Assembly (NCBI RefSeq): GCF_029784135.1
Contig: NC_073745.1
Location: 241,581,946-241,645,945 of the forward strand
Reading direction: 5' to 3'
From: Toxorhynchites rutilus septentrionalis
Taxonomy: Eukaryota; Arthropoda; Insecta; Diptera; Culicidae
DNA: 64,000 nucleotides
This document shows, piece by piece, positions 54,391 to 64,000 of the stretch (the first letter of the stretch is position 1; each line of letters starts with the position of its first letter). The notes beneath the pieces were generated by a model. The model made no database searches, was not told the DNA's origin, and was given only the letters and a program-made list of their open reading frames with translations. Position numbers and translations under genes: made by a program.

Positions 54391-56975
54391 AGGTATTATG
54401 CAATATTAAGCAATTGTTATTTTATGCGGAACAGAAACACCGGCTGCAATCAATTATTTGAACTGATGGCCTGTTGTTGGTGAAACTATCCTAAATCGTT
54501 ATAAATAGTCAAAGATGTTCTTATTCTCATAAAATGACTCAAACATCGGGGAGAAAACCGATCCTTCATTTATTCAAAACTTCACCATTGAAGATGAGCC
54601 ATCCTTAGCATAACATTTTATGGGTTCGATTACACCACAGAATATAGAGAACATTGATTCAAGCTTTCCCCGGTACAAAGTTGCGGCAATAGGAGGAAAC
54701 CATCTTTGAAGCTATGCTTCGGTAACTTGTTGCGCTTCGGAACACAAACCGGTTGTTCATTTCTCTTCTGCACAGAGTTTTATTCAATTGCGAGTTCTCT
54801 GGATTCTCGAATCGAAAGTCTGCCAACAACGCGAGTACACGTTGCTGAGCAGCCGCTGTAATCCGTTGCTGCGAACGAGGGGCCGGTTCAAGACCTCCAA
54901 CCTCCAACCGTGACTAATCCCAGAAGGGGATCCATTCCGTCTGACGTTCGATACCTCAGTGAAACGAGTACATGCAAAAATATTATCAGCAGGAGCACTC
55001 ATACTACGAGTGACCACCACCACCACCACCACCTCCTCATCACTTACAGCAGAGGAGGTCGTATGGCGTAATAAAATTAAAGCTGTGAAGGTATAATACA
55101 CACAACGTTAATTCTTCGGAGCCACTCGAAAATCCGGTTTCATACGGATTATACTGACCATCGAATTACAAACCATCGTGTGCTTGTTGTCGTATCAGTT
55201 GACCGCTATCGTTGGGTTTTAGATCCTAGCTAGGGAAGTTCTTTGGAGCAAAAAAAGAGCTGTGGACACATGTGGACACATATCCATAGTACAACTCCAT
55301 GTCGATCGGAACGAAAGCGAAAGCTGTTTATAACAGTTGACTGCAAAGTATCATCGAGGAGGTCTCTCGTCATTCGCATGGATGCCTGACCAGATTACAA
55401 GTTTCTTTTGTGCGCGAATGCGTTACACACCGTGTCCAATTTGGCTGACAGGGGCTGAAGCATGGAATCATCTCAACATTTTATTTTCTCATGGCTCCAC
55501 CACGATGGAGACAGTCTTGGTTTGCATAATCGCTTCCAACAAGGGCGCGTGAGTATGGGTGAGGAGCAATAATTTGGATAAAGTGTTGCGATGCTTTACC
55601 ATAAACTGAGTTCGGGGTGTGAAGCGGGTCGAAAACGTTCATCAAAACACTAAATGGATGTTGATAGTTTATGACCACCGCGCACAACAGAGAGTAACCT
55701 TGTAGCCGAGATGGTGATTTTCGAGTCATTGGGGTGTACCATAATGGCAAATGACAGCAGGGGCGCCACCACCCTTTTTCTCACGATTTGTGGTTATCGA
55801 GCCGGAGCTTTCTGCTGACCGCATCGAAATCACCTCCTAATGAAGACGGCTCAAGAGCTGATGTTTATATGATGAATAATTCCAATATGCGAAACATGTT
55901 TTATACATTACCATTTGAACCACATTTCCGTCATAATATCACGCATCTTACCTGAAAAGCAAAAGAAATTGAAAATAATTAGATATAACAGCAACCCTAG
56001 ATTTTTTTTCTAAATTGAAAGAGGGAAAAAACAAGCGACTCATTGAATTATCATTCAATCGAATTACTGCGAAGCTCTGAATGAACATTTCACAAACAAT
56101 GTGTTCCCTTTTTGCATTCGCCCATCGTATATCGAACATCGCAATGAATGCAGATTAGAATCACATGTTCAGCAGCCAATCCCCAATCTCCGGATGCTCG
56201 AATGTCATACAGGCGGCGCGAGCAGATCTAGAGAGGTGTTTATCATTCACATTAAAATTCATTTCATCCATCACTGGGAACGATATTTGCCTTGATTCTG
56301 CGAGAGAAAAACGTGGCGGCAAAAAAAACAGAACCCAAACAGCCCCCATGACTGAGACGCTTACCATATGCTCGTGTTTACAACAATTCCATCGAAGGAC
56401 CGGGAGTATGGCGTAAGAATTTTGGATTCTGAATTGGTGCGCTGTTGTACACTTCAAATTTGAGAAACGGATTAGAGTTGTGGAGCGGATGCTCCGCTGT
56501 CAATGTTTATATCCCCCACATTTCATAGCTTGGATCTCATTTTGGCAGAATTCCGAAACAATGACGGCATTCAAAGGTATGTCGGCTAGGATGGGCGAAA
56601 TTCGGCATCAAAGAGGAAGATTCGTGGTTCGTAACCTTGACCGGCGGCAATAAATATGGCCCCCTTCTGATGTGGTGGTGTGGATTTTCTTATGTGGGTG
56701 ATTTTGCTTTTAAATGCTAGAATTAGAGTGATTATAGGGTGGAACGATAAAATTTTGGTCAACTTAGACTTGACGAATGTCTTTTGAGTATACACTTAAA
56801 AAACCTGAACACTCCTAATTTTATGGATATGTGCGTATAGAATGATTTCTCTATTTCCATTTTGAATTTTGCTCTTCAGTTCTCAAATTGCGTCCGAGCA
56901 GGGGTGTTCACTTTTTTTTAAATGCACTATCAATAGAAACAATCAAGTTAATTATGCACTTTTGAGTAAAAGTTA
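54391..56975. other. Long stretch without recognised genes
   Basis: Several moderate open frames occur (for example minus 54784-55101 and minus 56161-56457), but none shows a known motif or clear splice structure. The part 54780-55050 is richer in GC and includes a short CCA repeat. Host non-coding or poorly conserved coding sequence are both possible. Confidence 0.35.
55013..55033. repeat. (CCA)n microsatellite
   Basis: Seven consecutive CCA/ACC trinucleotides followed by a CTCCTC tract. Confidence 0.9.
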
Positions 56976-56978
56976 ATA

Positions 56979-58255
56979 AAGGGCGAACACGAAATTATTG
57001 CGACACATTCAACAGGGCATAACTTTTTTACCATTGGGTAAAAACCAACCAAATTTTGCACACTTTCTCATTGATGTGTATTGTATACATGCTGTCAAAC
57101 TCGAAGTCGTGTTTTTCGATTCAACGAAAATGGAGGTGAATTAACGCGAGTCGAGAGAACAAATTCTTTCCAAACACCTGGAATTTCCTGACCTGTCGCA
57201 CCGGCAGTTGGGGAAAATGTTGAACATTCACCATTCAACCGTCTCCAGAGTGTTGAAGCGGTTCCAGGAGCGGTTGACGTTGGACCTCGGCAAAGGAGCT
57301 GGAAGAAAACCGGGACCGGAGAACAAAAAGACGGAGGGAAAGTTGAAGCGGATGATTAAAGCAAATCACAACGTCTCAAGCCGTGATTTGGCTGAAAAGA
57401 TCGGCATGTCGCAGAGCTACGTCTAGAATGCAAAAAAGAGAGCTGGACTATATACATACAAGGTACAGAACTTCCCAAACCGCGATGAGCGGCAACAATC
57501 GACGGCTAAAACTCGGGCACGGAAGCTCTACGAGAAGATGCTGACAAAATATGGCTGCTGTGTGATGGACGACGAAAAGCCGACTTTAAGCAAATTCCGG
57601 GGTTGGAGACCGGCAAGCGCAAGTTCGACGTGGACGACAAATTTAAGAAGAAGAAAATGTCGAAGTTCGCCTCCAAATATCTCGTTTGGCAGGCCATCTG
57701 CTCTTGCGGACTGAGGAGTGAACCTTTCGTGACAAAGGGTACAGTAAATGGCAAGATCTACAAATCTGAGTGCCTCGAGAAGCGATTTTTGCCGTTCTTG
57801 CAGCAGCACGACGAAGTTCCGCTATTTTGGCCAGATTTGGCATCATTCCACTATTCTAAAAGTGTCCTGGAGTGGTATGAGGCCAATTCTGTCCATTTTG
57901 TTCCAAAGGACATGAACCAAACTGTCCGGAGCTGTGCCCGGTGGAGCAGTACTGGGTAATAATGAAGCGGGAACTTCGGAAGAGCAAGAAGACAGTCAAA
58001 GACGAGAAGGAGATGTTAAGAAAATGGAAAAAAAACTGAGAAACTGGTACCGGATGACACTGTAAAGACTTTGATGAAGGGTATCAAGCGAAAATGCGTT
58101 CAATTTTACACTCAAGGCTCCATCGATTAACTTTTCGTTTGATTTTTTAAGTAAATATATGTATAAAACTACCCTAAAAATTTGGTTTGATTCTAAACAT
58201 TATAAGAAAATTGGCATGACATTTTTGGTGTCGCAATAATTTCGTGTTCGCCCTT
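56979..58255 (+). mobile_element. DD37E transposon, second family, inactive
   Basis: Inverted ends of about 27 bp start AAGGGCGAACACGAAATTAT at both sides (right end read inward), with TA outside (56977-56978 and 58256-58257). The length is 1277 bp. The transposase inside is disrupted. The ends differ from those of the copy at 38616, so these are distinct families of the same lineage. Confidence 0.92.
57130..58131 (+). pseudogene. DD37E transposase pseudogene
   Basis: The reading begins MEVN and is stopped by TAA at about 57142. It continues through the helix-turn-helix (LGKMLNIHHSTVSRVLKRF) to a second stop, TAG near 57424, in SQSYV-stop-NAKK. A small deletion follows the first catalytic motif VMDDE, shifting frame. 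The frame 57603-57959 has WPDLASFHYSKSVLEWYEAN with the second Asp. The Glu region (PVEQYW) lies in another frame after an indel near 57920. At least two stops and several indels show that it is dead. Confidence 0.9.
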
Positions 58256-58289
58256 TAATAACATTTTGAAAACAACTGACGCGACGAAG

Positions 58290-59990
58290 TAAAAGTTTAT
58301 AGATCAGGTAGGAGGGATAGGAAACAGGGATGCAACGAAGGAAGCATCATTAAACGTTGACATCGGCGTTTCTGAGGAACAGGTATAGATGAAGCAGAAG
58401 ATCAGAATCACGGCTACCTAAGATATCCCGGACGGGGATATCCGATTGTCTGCCTTGTGCCCTCAAAAGTTCTGGAGAGCTGAGAGCGGGCAGCATGGAA
58501 CCGGATACATGACCAGACAATATGCTCGATGTCGTGGTAGCCATCGCCACAATCACAAAGATTGTTGCTGCGAGTCCAATGCGATAAAGATGCGCGTTTA
58601 GGTTGTAGTGATTGGACATAAGCCGAGATATCACTCGAATGAAATCACGACCTACATTCAATCCCTTGAACTCAATACCATGCACTCGTCGAGACCTTAG
58701 GGATAATCGTGTGTAACCAACGACCGAACTCATCTTCACTCCACATGCGCTGTCAAGGAATGTAGAAAAATTCAATAGAAGCAATTTGTCTTTCAAAAAG
58801 TGTGCCTTCTGATGCGCCCACCTTAGCCAGCGAGTCCGCTTTCTCATTCCCCGAGTCGAGCGAGGAGAGGGGACCCATGCTAAGGTAATCTTGAATATTT
58901 TTTCGATCGAAACACTCAATAGATGTCGTATCCTTGTTAGGAAATAAGATGAGCGTTTATCAACTTTCATTGAGCGGATTGTCTCTATTGAGCTGAGACT
59001 GTCTGAAAAAATTAAATAGTGATCGATGGGTAGTGTTTCAATGATCCCTAGAGCATAGTATATCGCACCCAGCTCAGCGACATACACGGAACAAGAATCT
59101 CTGAGTTTAAAAGAGGTACTGGAATTTTCATTGAGGATGCCGAAGCCAGTGGACCCGTTTATGTGTGAACCATCAGTAAAGAACACTTTATCAGATCTAA
59201 CTTTCACTTATTCTGCCGAAAATATCGGCGGAATAAAATCGGAGCGTAGATGATCTGGGATTCCATGGATTTTTTGTCACATGAACAGATCAAAAATAAC
59301 AGAGGAATTGCAAAAGTATGGGAAGCAAACTTGGTTGGAGATGCCTGGTGAAGGGTGCACGTCGTGGGTAAGGTACGCATGGTATAAAGACATAAAACTT
59401 GACTGAGGAGTCAGTTGGAGTAGATTTCCGAAGTTATCAATCACCAATGGATTCATGATCTTGCAACGGATGAGAAACCTGTGAAATAATTCTGTGAACC
59501 GAAGAGTAAGCGAAGATACTCCTGCCAAGACTTCGAGACTCATCGTATGTGTCGAATGCAAACACCCCATGGCTATACGCAAGCAACGATATTGTATCCT
59601 CTCCAGCTTGAGAACATAAATCCTGGCAGCTGATCGGAAGCATAAACTGCCATATTCTAAAACTGATAATATCGTTGTTTTGTATAGCTTAATGAGGTCT
59701 CCTGGATGGGCACCCCGCCATGTTCCAGTTATTGTTTAGAGAAAATTGATTCTTTGCTGGCATTTCTGTTTCAGATACGCAATGTTTCTTCCCCAGGTAC
59801 ATTTAGAATCAAAATATACACCTAGGTATTGCCTGATCGTTTTGCCGGTTAGGTGAAGCTGGGCGGGATCGTGCTTCCTAGAAAATACGACCATTTCGGG
59901 TTTCTCCGTAGAGAATTCGATACCCAGCTTGAGAGCCCACGTGAAACTATATGAATCAAGTCATTGTTCACTATTCATAAAGGGTCACTT
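58290..59990 (-). mobile_element. I-type LINE relic with RNase H, 5'-truncated
   Basis: Minus-strand relic of a non-LTR retrotransposon. From about 59940 to 59220 the end of the reverse transcriptase is readable in pieces: GIEFSTEKPEMVVFSRK (59920-59870), YLGVYFDSKCTWG, then an AARIYVLKLERIQYRCLRIA-like stretch near 59620-59570. RNase H follows, described separately. The part from 58350 to about 58290 is 3' untranslated. The 5' end near 59990 lies in mid reverse transcriptase. Stops and frameshifts show that it is old. It is close kin of the fragment at 50680-51353. Confidence 0.85.
58350..59207 (-). pseudogene. LINE RNase H and C-terminal domain, degraded
   Basis: The open stretch of 285 codons starts just after a TAA that interrupts the upstream frame (PIFSAE-stop-VKVR). 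RNase H motifs are visible: FTDGS (first Asp), VAELGAIYYAL (Glu), FSDSLSS (second Asp). The expected WVPSH...GNEKAD region has shifted frame near 58860, and the cysteine motif CDCGDGYHDIEHIVWSC near 58560-58510 is in a different frame from the start. The long open frame is therefore a chance join of frames, not an intact domain. RNase H here would remove RNA from the RNA-DNA hybrid during retrotransposition. Confidence 0.85.
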
Positions 59991-60235
59991 GATCCGCTGT
60001 GGTAGGAATAGGTACACATGAAACATCGGTAGGTTTAGTGTTAAACAGTGGCGGGAATTTGATTAATAAGAGAAAACGGATTTAGCAGCGAACTTTCTGC
60101 ATAATTCCGATATGTCAATGATTATTTCGCGTTGAAATTATATCCTTAAATAAATTCATTAGCTTCAGTTATTTTCATTCTGTTTCTGTTTTTTTAGATA
60201 TATAATCATTTTTAATTTTTCCCAATCGAACCAAT
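59991..60235. other. Short stretch with a flank repeat
   Basis: The 37 bp at 60018-60054 (TGAAACATCGGTAGGTTTAG, then TGTTAAACAGTGGCGG) recur at 62638-62673 with one or two differences, just beyond the mariner that ends at 62635. Nothing else is recognised. Confidence 0.7.
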
Positions 60236-60237
60236 TA

Positions 60238-61075
60238 TTGGTTTGGGGAAAAAGAAATGTCGTATATTGTCAATATATGGCAACACTTAAACATATTTTG
60301 TGTTGTATTTATCGCATTGGGTCATACTATACGGCTATTTAAAGACGACAATCTGTGCTACAAGTGTCGTTTTGACAGTGTTGTGATTGTCCTTCTCAGT
60401 CTCAAGTTAGAGCGCGTCAAAGATGGAGTCCACCAAGCAAGAAATTCGCCATATTTTACATTTTTACTACCTGCGAGGTAAAACTGCAACGAAGGCGACC
60501 GAAAAAATTCGTATAGTTTATGGACCCGATACTGTAACGATTCGCACAGCACAGCGTTGGTTTGATCGATTTCGTTCTGGTGTAGTAGAAGTCGAAGATA
60601 CAACCCCGTACTGGTAGGTCAATCGTCGTGGAAACCGATAAAATCGTTGAAATCATCCAAGTAGACCGGCATGTGAGCACTCGCTCGATTGGCCAGGAAC
60701 TGGGTATAAACCATAAAACCGTTTGGAACCATTTACAGAAGATTGGATTCCAAAAAAAGCTGGATCAACGCCTGCGATGCACTGCTGAAACGGAACGAAC
60801 TCGACCCATTTTTGAAGAAGATGGTGACTGGTGATGGAAAGTGGATCACGTACCACAACCTAAAGCGAAAAAAGTCGTGGTTGAAGCGCGGTGAACCGGC
60901 CGAAACCATCTCCAAGCCCGGATTGACGGCCAGGAAGGTTTTGCTGTATGTTTGGTGGGATTGGGAGGGAATAATCCACTATGAGCTGCTCAACTATGGC
61001 CAGACCCTCAACTTGGTTCTCTACTGTGAGCAGCTTGACCGTTGGAAGCAGGCAATTGACCAGAGTTACCAATAA
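60238..61075 (+). pseudogene. mariner copy, 3' half deleted
   Basis: The left end TTGGTTTGGGGAAAAAGAAA follows TA (60236-60237). The transposase begins MESTKQEIRHIL at 60423 and has the helix-turn-helix region. It breaks at 60617 (TTPYW-stop), resumes as METDKIVEI at 60628, shifts frame again near 60760-60800, and reaches the first catalytic motif as GDGKW rather than GDEKW. It stops at 61073 before the second and third Asp; sequence beyond 61080 shows no mariner homology and no matching right end. It is related to, but clearly different from, the mariner at 61351-62635. Confidence 0.88.
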
Positions 61076-61350
61076 TATTTTTCAAAAAACTGGAAGATTA
61101 CTCTTGAAAAAACTGGAATAAAACTGGATCCTGCAAAATCGTCTTATTTCAAGAAGTTCGGTTAAAGTTAAAATCATTTTTTTAACCTACTCCAAGGCTT
61201 GAGAAATGGTTTGTATTTATACAAATGTAGAAATGGTAGTATTTATATGTACAGTGAAATCCAATGTCATTATATCGAAAGGAGGTAATTATAAGCGGAC
61301 GTCATACAAAGTTTGTGGAAAACCGTTTTTTACGTAAGTATGACTTATTA

Positions 61351-62635
61351 TTAGGCTGTCAAAAAAGTCCTGCGGTATTTTTTTTAAATTTTCATTTGTT
61401 CATAAAATTAGTTACAATCATCTGTTTTAAGTCAAATATGCGCCGTTTTGTTCGATGACTTGTTCCCAACGAGATGCCAACTTCATAATATCCCTGTTAT
61501 AGAAGCTCGCTTCCTTATTGGCAAAAAACTCGGATAGCCAATTTTCACAGGCCTCTTTTGTGGCTAACTTCTGACTACCTAGCTCGTTCGCCATGGACAA
61601 AAACAGGTGGTAGTCACTTGGTGCAAGGTCCGGGCTATACGGCGGATGCAAAAGAACCTCCCATCCGAGCTCCCGGAGCTTCTGGCGCGTCACCAAAGAA
61701 GTGTGTGGCCTGGCGTTGTCCTGATGGAAGACAATACGGCCTCTGTTTATCAAAGATGGCCTCTTCTTCATGAGTGCTACCTTCAAGCGGTCCAGTTGTT
61801 GACAGTACAGGTCCGAATTGAGCGTTTGGCCATAGGGAAGCAGATCATAATAGATTATTCCTTGACAATCCCACCAAACACACAGCAGAACCTTCCTGGC
61901 CGTTAATGAGGGCTTGGCCACCGTCTGAGCCGCTTCAGCGGGCTTCGACCACGACCGTTTGCGCTTCACGTTGTCGTAAGTGACCCACTTTTCATCGCCA
62001 GTCACCATCCGCTTCAGAAACGGGTCGATTTTGTTGCGATTCAGCAGCGATTCACATGCGTCGATACGGTCAAAGATGTTTTTTTTGCGTCAACGTGTGT
62101 GGCACCCATACATCGAGCTTCTTTGTGAATCCAAGCTTCTTCAAATGGTTAATAAAGGTTTGATGACATATCCCCAGCTCTTGGCCGATGCTACGGCTGC
62201 TACTATGCCGGTCTTTCTCGGTTAATTCAGCGATTTTGTCGCAATTTTCGACGACAGGCCTTCCGCAGCGTGGCGCATCTTCGACGACCTCTACACCAGA
62301 ACGAAAACGTTGAAACCATCGTTGTGCGGTGGAAATGGAAACTGTATCGGGTCCATAAGCTGCACAAATTTTATTGGCAGCTTGAGATGCATTTTTGCCT
62401 TTGTCATAGTAGTACTGTAAAATATGTCGGATTTTCTCTTTATTTTGCTCCATATTTGCGACACTATAACTCACGAAAGACTTAACCAAACAAAACACTG
62501 TCAAGGACTATATTATAGCACGCAAAAATACCTTTCCAACAAGCTATAGTATGATCGATACAATGAATACAACTAGAACTACGCGCTTACAACGACACCT
62601 CGCGGAAATACCGCAGGACTTTTTTGACAGCCTAA
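61351..62635 (-). mobile_element. mariner element, near-intact, perfect 30 bp TIRs
   Basis: The ends, starting TTAGGCTGTCAAAAAAGTCC, are perfect 30 bp inverted repeats (61351-61380 and 62606-62635) flanked by TA (61349-61350 and 62636-62637). The element is 1285 bp and holds one transposase gene with a single lesion. Perfect termini suggest recent insertion. Confidence 0.95.
61427..62453 (-). pseudogene. mariner DD34D transposase with one A-run frameshift
   Basis: The first frame from the ATG at 62453 (MEQNKEKIRHILQYYYDKGK) carries both helix-turn-helix halves and the WVPHTL linker. An eight-A run (complement of 62079-62086) then shifts frame; seven A would keep it open. The second frame carries GDEKW (first Asp), HQDNARPH (second Asp) and YSPDLAPSDYHLF (third Asp, 34 residues after the second), then runs to ...WEQVIEQNGAYLT and a stop at 61427. 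Corrected length is 341 residues, normal for mariner. All catalytic residues are present. The enzyme would cut and paste the element at TA sites. The lesion may be real or a homopolymer error. Confidence 0.93.
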
Positions 62636-62637
62636 TA

Positions 62638-62922
62638 TGAAACATCGGTAGGTTTAGTGTTAAACAATGGCGGATATCGGGCAGTTGGATATTCGGTTTT
62701 TCATTTGCGAATACGAAACTGGATGACACTGCATTTGTGCATGGAGCGTAATCCTTTAACATTTTAAAAGAAATAAACACATTTTTACATAAAAATAATG
62801 AACTATGAATAAATTTCCCGTTTCCGTGGATGTCCTTTAATAAAGGTTCAAGTTTTCTGGAAGTAATCTTTAACAGGTTTTTTTTTCTGATAAGGATTCA
62901 ACTACTTAGGAAAAGATCAGAA
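62638..62922. other. Short stretch, possible 3' UTR
   Basis: It holds the second copy of the 37 bp flank repeat (62638-62673). If the exon at 62923-63044 is real, this would be its 3' untranslated region, with ATTAAA on the minus strand (complement of 62836-62841) as a possible polyadenylation signal. Confidence 0.35.
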
Positions 62923-63044
62923 TTACTCAATCGCAATTGCAAGTTCTTGAAACGTAAACAGTCTTGCTGGCAATGTTATTGGAGTACATAAAATATCTTG
63001 CAACGAATCTTCGGAAAGTAACAGCTCATCGTCGTCTTCAAGAC
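62923..63044 (-). CDS. Candidate 3'-terminal coding exon, unknown protein
   Basis: On the minus strand a pyrimidine-rich tract ending TTTCATTTACAG (acceptor at 63045-63046) is followed by an open frame of 39 codons starting LEDDDELLLSEDSLQDILCT and ending ELAIAIE with a TAA stop at 62923-62925. Codon composition is more gene-like than in the surroundings and the acidic C terminus is plausible. The exon begins in phase needing one base from the previous exon. A GTGAGT upstream near 63100 gives a stop in that phase, so the previous exon was not found. I do not recognise the protein. It could also be a chance frame. Confidence 0.35.
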
Positions 63045-63046
63045 CT

Positions 63047-63550
63047 GTAAATGAAACAAAAGAAACGAAAATGAATCAAACCTTATACACGAAACTCACG
63101 ACACACCTTTTAGGACTGTTCCGACGAAGTGGCAAATGAAAATAAGAGTTTGGGTCGCGTTGCTAGCGAAATCGACGAAATGTGAATCACGATTGCGATC
63201 GACTCTAAATTTGGTGGTCATTAAAATCTAAGTAGTCAATTGAGGGCAAGGATAGCTAGAGTTTATCTTTCAGCTCCTTGCAGTAGTATTACAGCGAAGA
63301 CTGTTCTCATCATCAACTTCCGAGAATTTCTTAATTATTCATCATAATAATAACCACTGCTTAATTTTGAGAGCAGAGAGCAGCAGAGCTAAATTAATGT
63401 TACGAGTTTAATTTTTAAAATAAATTAATTTAAAAAAAATCTGTCATTTCAGTAATAAAACCTTATTTTTAATCATGGATAAATGGTTTTGCTATGCTAT
63501 GCTAATGAGTTATTTTGTTATGATTTATATTATTTTTTTTATCTTCGCTT
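63047..63550. other. Gene-free stretch
   Basis: No exon or element is recognised with confidence. It may be intron if the exon at 62923-63044 is genuine. Confidence 0.35.
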
Positions 63551-63790
63551 ATTTTTTTTCGGCCTATTACCGCCACTTCAGTGCCAATCAACGACATCAG
63601 GAAAGCGACTCCACCTTTTCCTACCTATCAGACTCAACAACTCATGAGTCGTGCCAACTTCTTTCACTTCCCTTCCGAAGGAAGACGTAACCAGAGATCT
63701 TTCGCCTCAGAAAATCTCAACGACGCCAGCTGGGAACCCAGGCCGAACGGATTGTGAGGCTGTTACGCTAACCACACAAACACTGGCGCC
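63551..63790 (-). mobile_element. tRNA-derived SINE of a second family
   Basis: Read on the minus strand from 63790 (GGCGCCAGTG), the head has an A-box-like TGTGTGGTTAGCGTAAC and a B-box-like CTGGGTTCCCAGC. A body with GGTTACGTCTTCCTTCGGAA follows, and an A-rich end at about 63560-63551. It is unrelated to the SINE at 26710. A clear target duplication was not found, so the 3' limit is approximate. Confidence 0.6.
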
Positions 63791-64000
63791 GTCCGTTATT
63801 TATGTTATGTTAATGAGAAATTATGGATTTTTTCTAATATTTCGTATCCAGCCGAATAGATAGGATATCAGTTTTATCTCTAGTATCAATGTTTACTTTC
63901 ATAGTTTCTATGTGTGACTTACTTCATCTCCAAATGGAAATGTTCTTGAAACATGTTCAAAGTAATTCTAAAAGTTCAAAAAATTCCATAACAATAACAA
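63791..64000. other. Window end, nothing recognised
   Basis: AT-rich sequence with no visible gene or element end. Confidence 0.4.

Noticed and set aside
56161..56457. Minus-strand 98-codon frame
   Set aside because: No motif, no clear promoter, and the overlapping plus-strand frame is equally open.
58350..59207. Taking the 285-codon minus-strand frame as an intact RNase H gene
   Set aside because: Conserved motifs lie in different frames and a stop separates it from the reverse transcriptase, so it is a degraded LINE.

Overview
The window looks like nuclear DNA of an insect, most likely a mosquito (Culicidae). It is AT-rich and contains an exon of the muscle/actin LIM protein gene Lasp, a two-exon secreted cysteine-rich (TIL-type) inhibitor gene, and a transposon mix typical of mosquitoes: DD37E Tc1/mariner-related elements, several mariner lineages, an R1-clade Waldo-like LINE sitting in an ACAY microsatellite, RNase H-bearing I-type LINEs, tRNA-derived SINEs and many foldback MITEs. 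I cannot name the species. There is no prokaryotic-style operon, rRNA, tRNA gene or CRISPR array.

Layout. 1-3560: no gene; a ~250 bp segment is duplicated at 2301-3022. 3565-4111: GC-rich MITE with ~90 bp inverted repeats. 4952-8607: 5'-truncated but ORF2-open Waldo-like retrotransposon with a 16 bp target-site duplication. 8914-10632: intact intronless Mutator-like/Kolobok-type transposase gene, followed by a foldback and a candidate TTAA-flanked terminus. 11577-12390: hAT-like relic carrying a nested piggyBac-like MITE (11981-12220). 14116-14210: Lasp LIM exon (minus strand), next to a hAT MITE (14575-15139). 15855-20000: AT-rich foldback repeats. 20554-21118: TIL-domain gene (minus strand) with a TATA box. 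24394-26475: 2.1 kb palindromic element. 26700-32400: two SINE insertions, MITE fragments, a Tc1-type relic and a 95 bp tandem array. 33171-34428: dead mariner. 37255-38347: hAT relic. 38616-39905: almost intact DD37E element. 42697-45106: pogo-type MITE, second 95 bp array, SINE. 49000-54400: mariner and LINE fragments, third 95 bp array, Tc1 fossil. 56979-58255: dead DD37E element. 58290-62635: LINE relic with RNase H, a truncated mariner and a nearly intact mariner. 62923-63790: a possible terminal exon and a second type of SINE.

Only two host loci are well supported: the Lasp exon and the TIL gene. Both lie on the minus strand and show no sign of working together. The rest is a stack of mobile elements of different ages. 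The youngest, judged by open frames, clear duplications and matching termini, are the Waldo-like insertion, the SINEs, the mariner at 61351-62635 and the DD37E element at 38616-39905. Each of the last two has only one visible lesion, an extra base in a homopolymer. The least explained component is a dispersed family at three loci, built of 95 bp units behind a shared leader. I saw no clearly new enzymatic or defence system.
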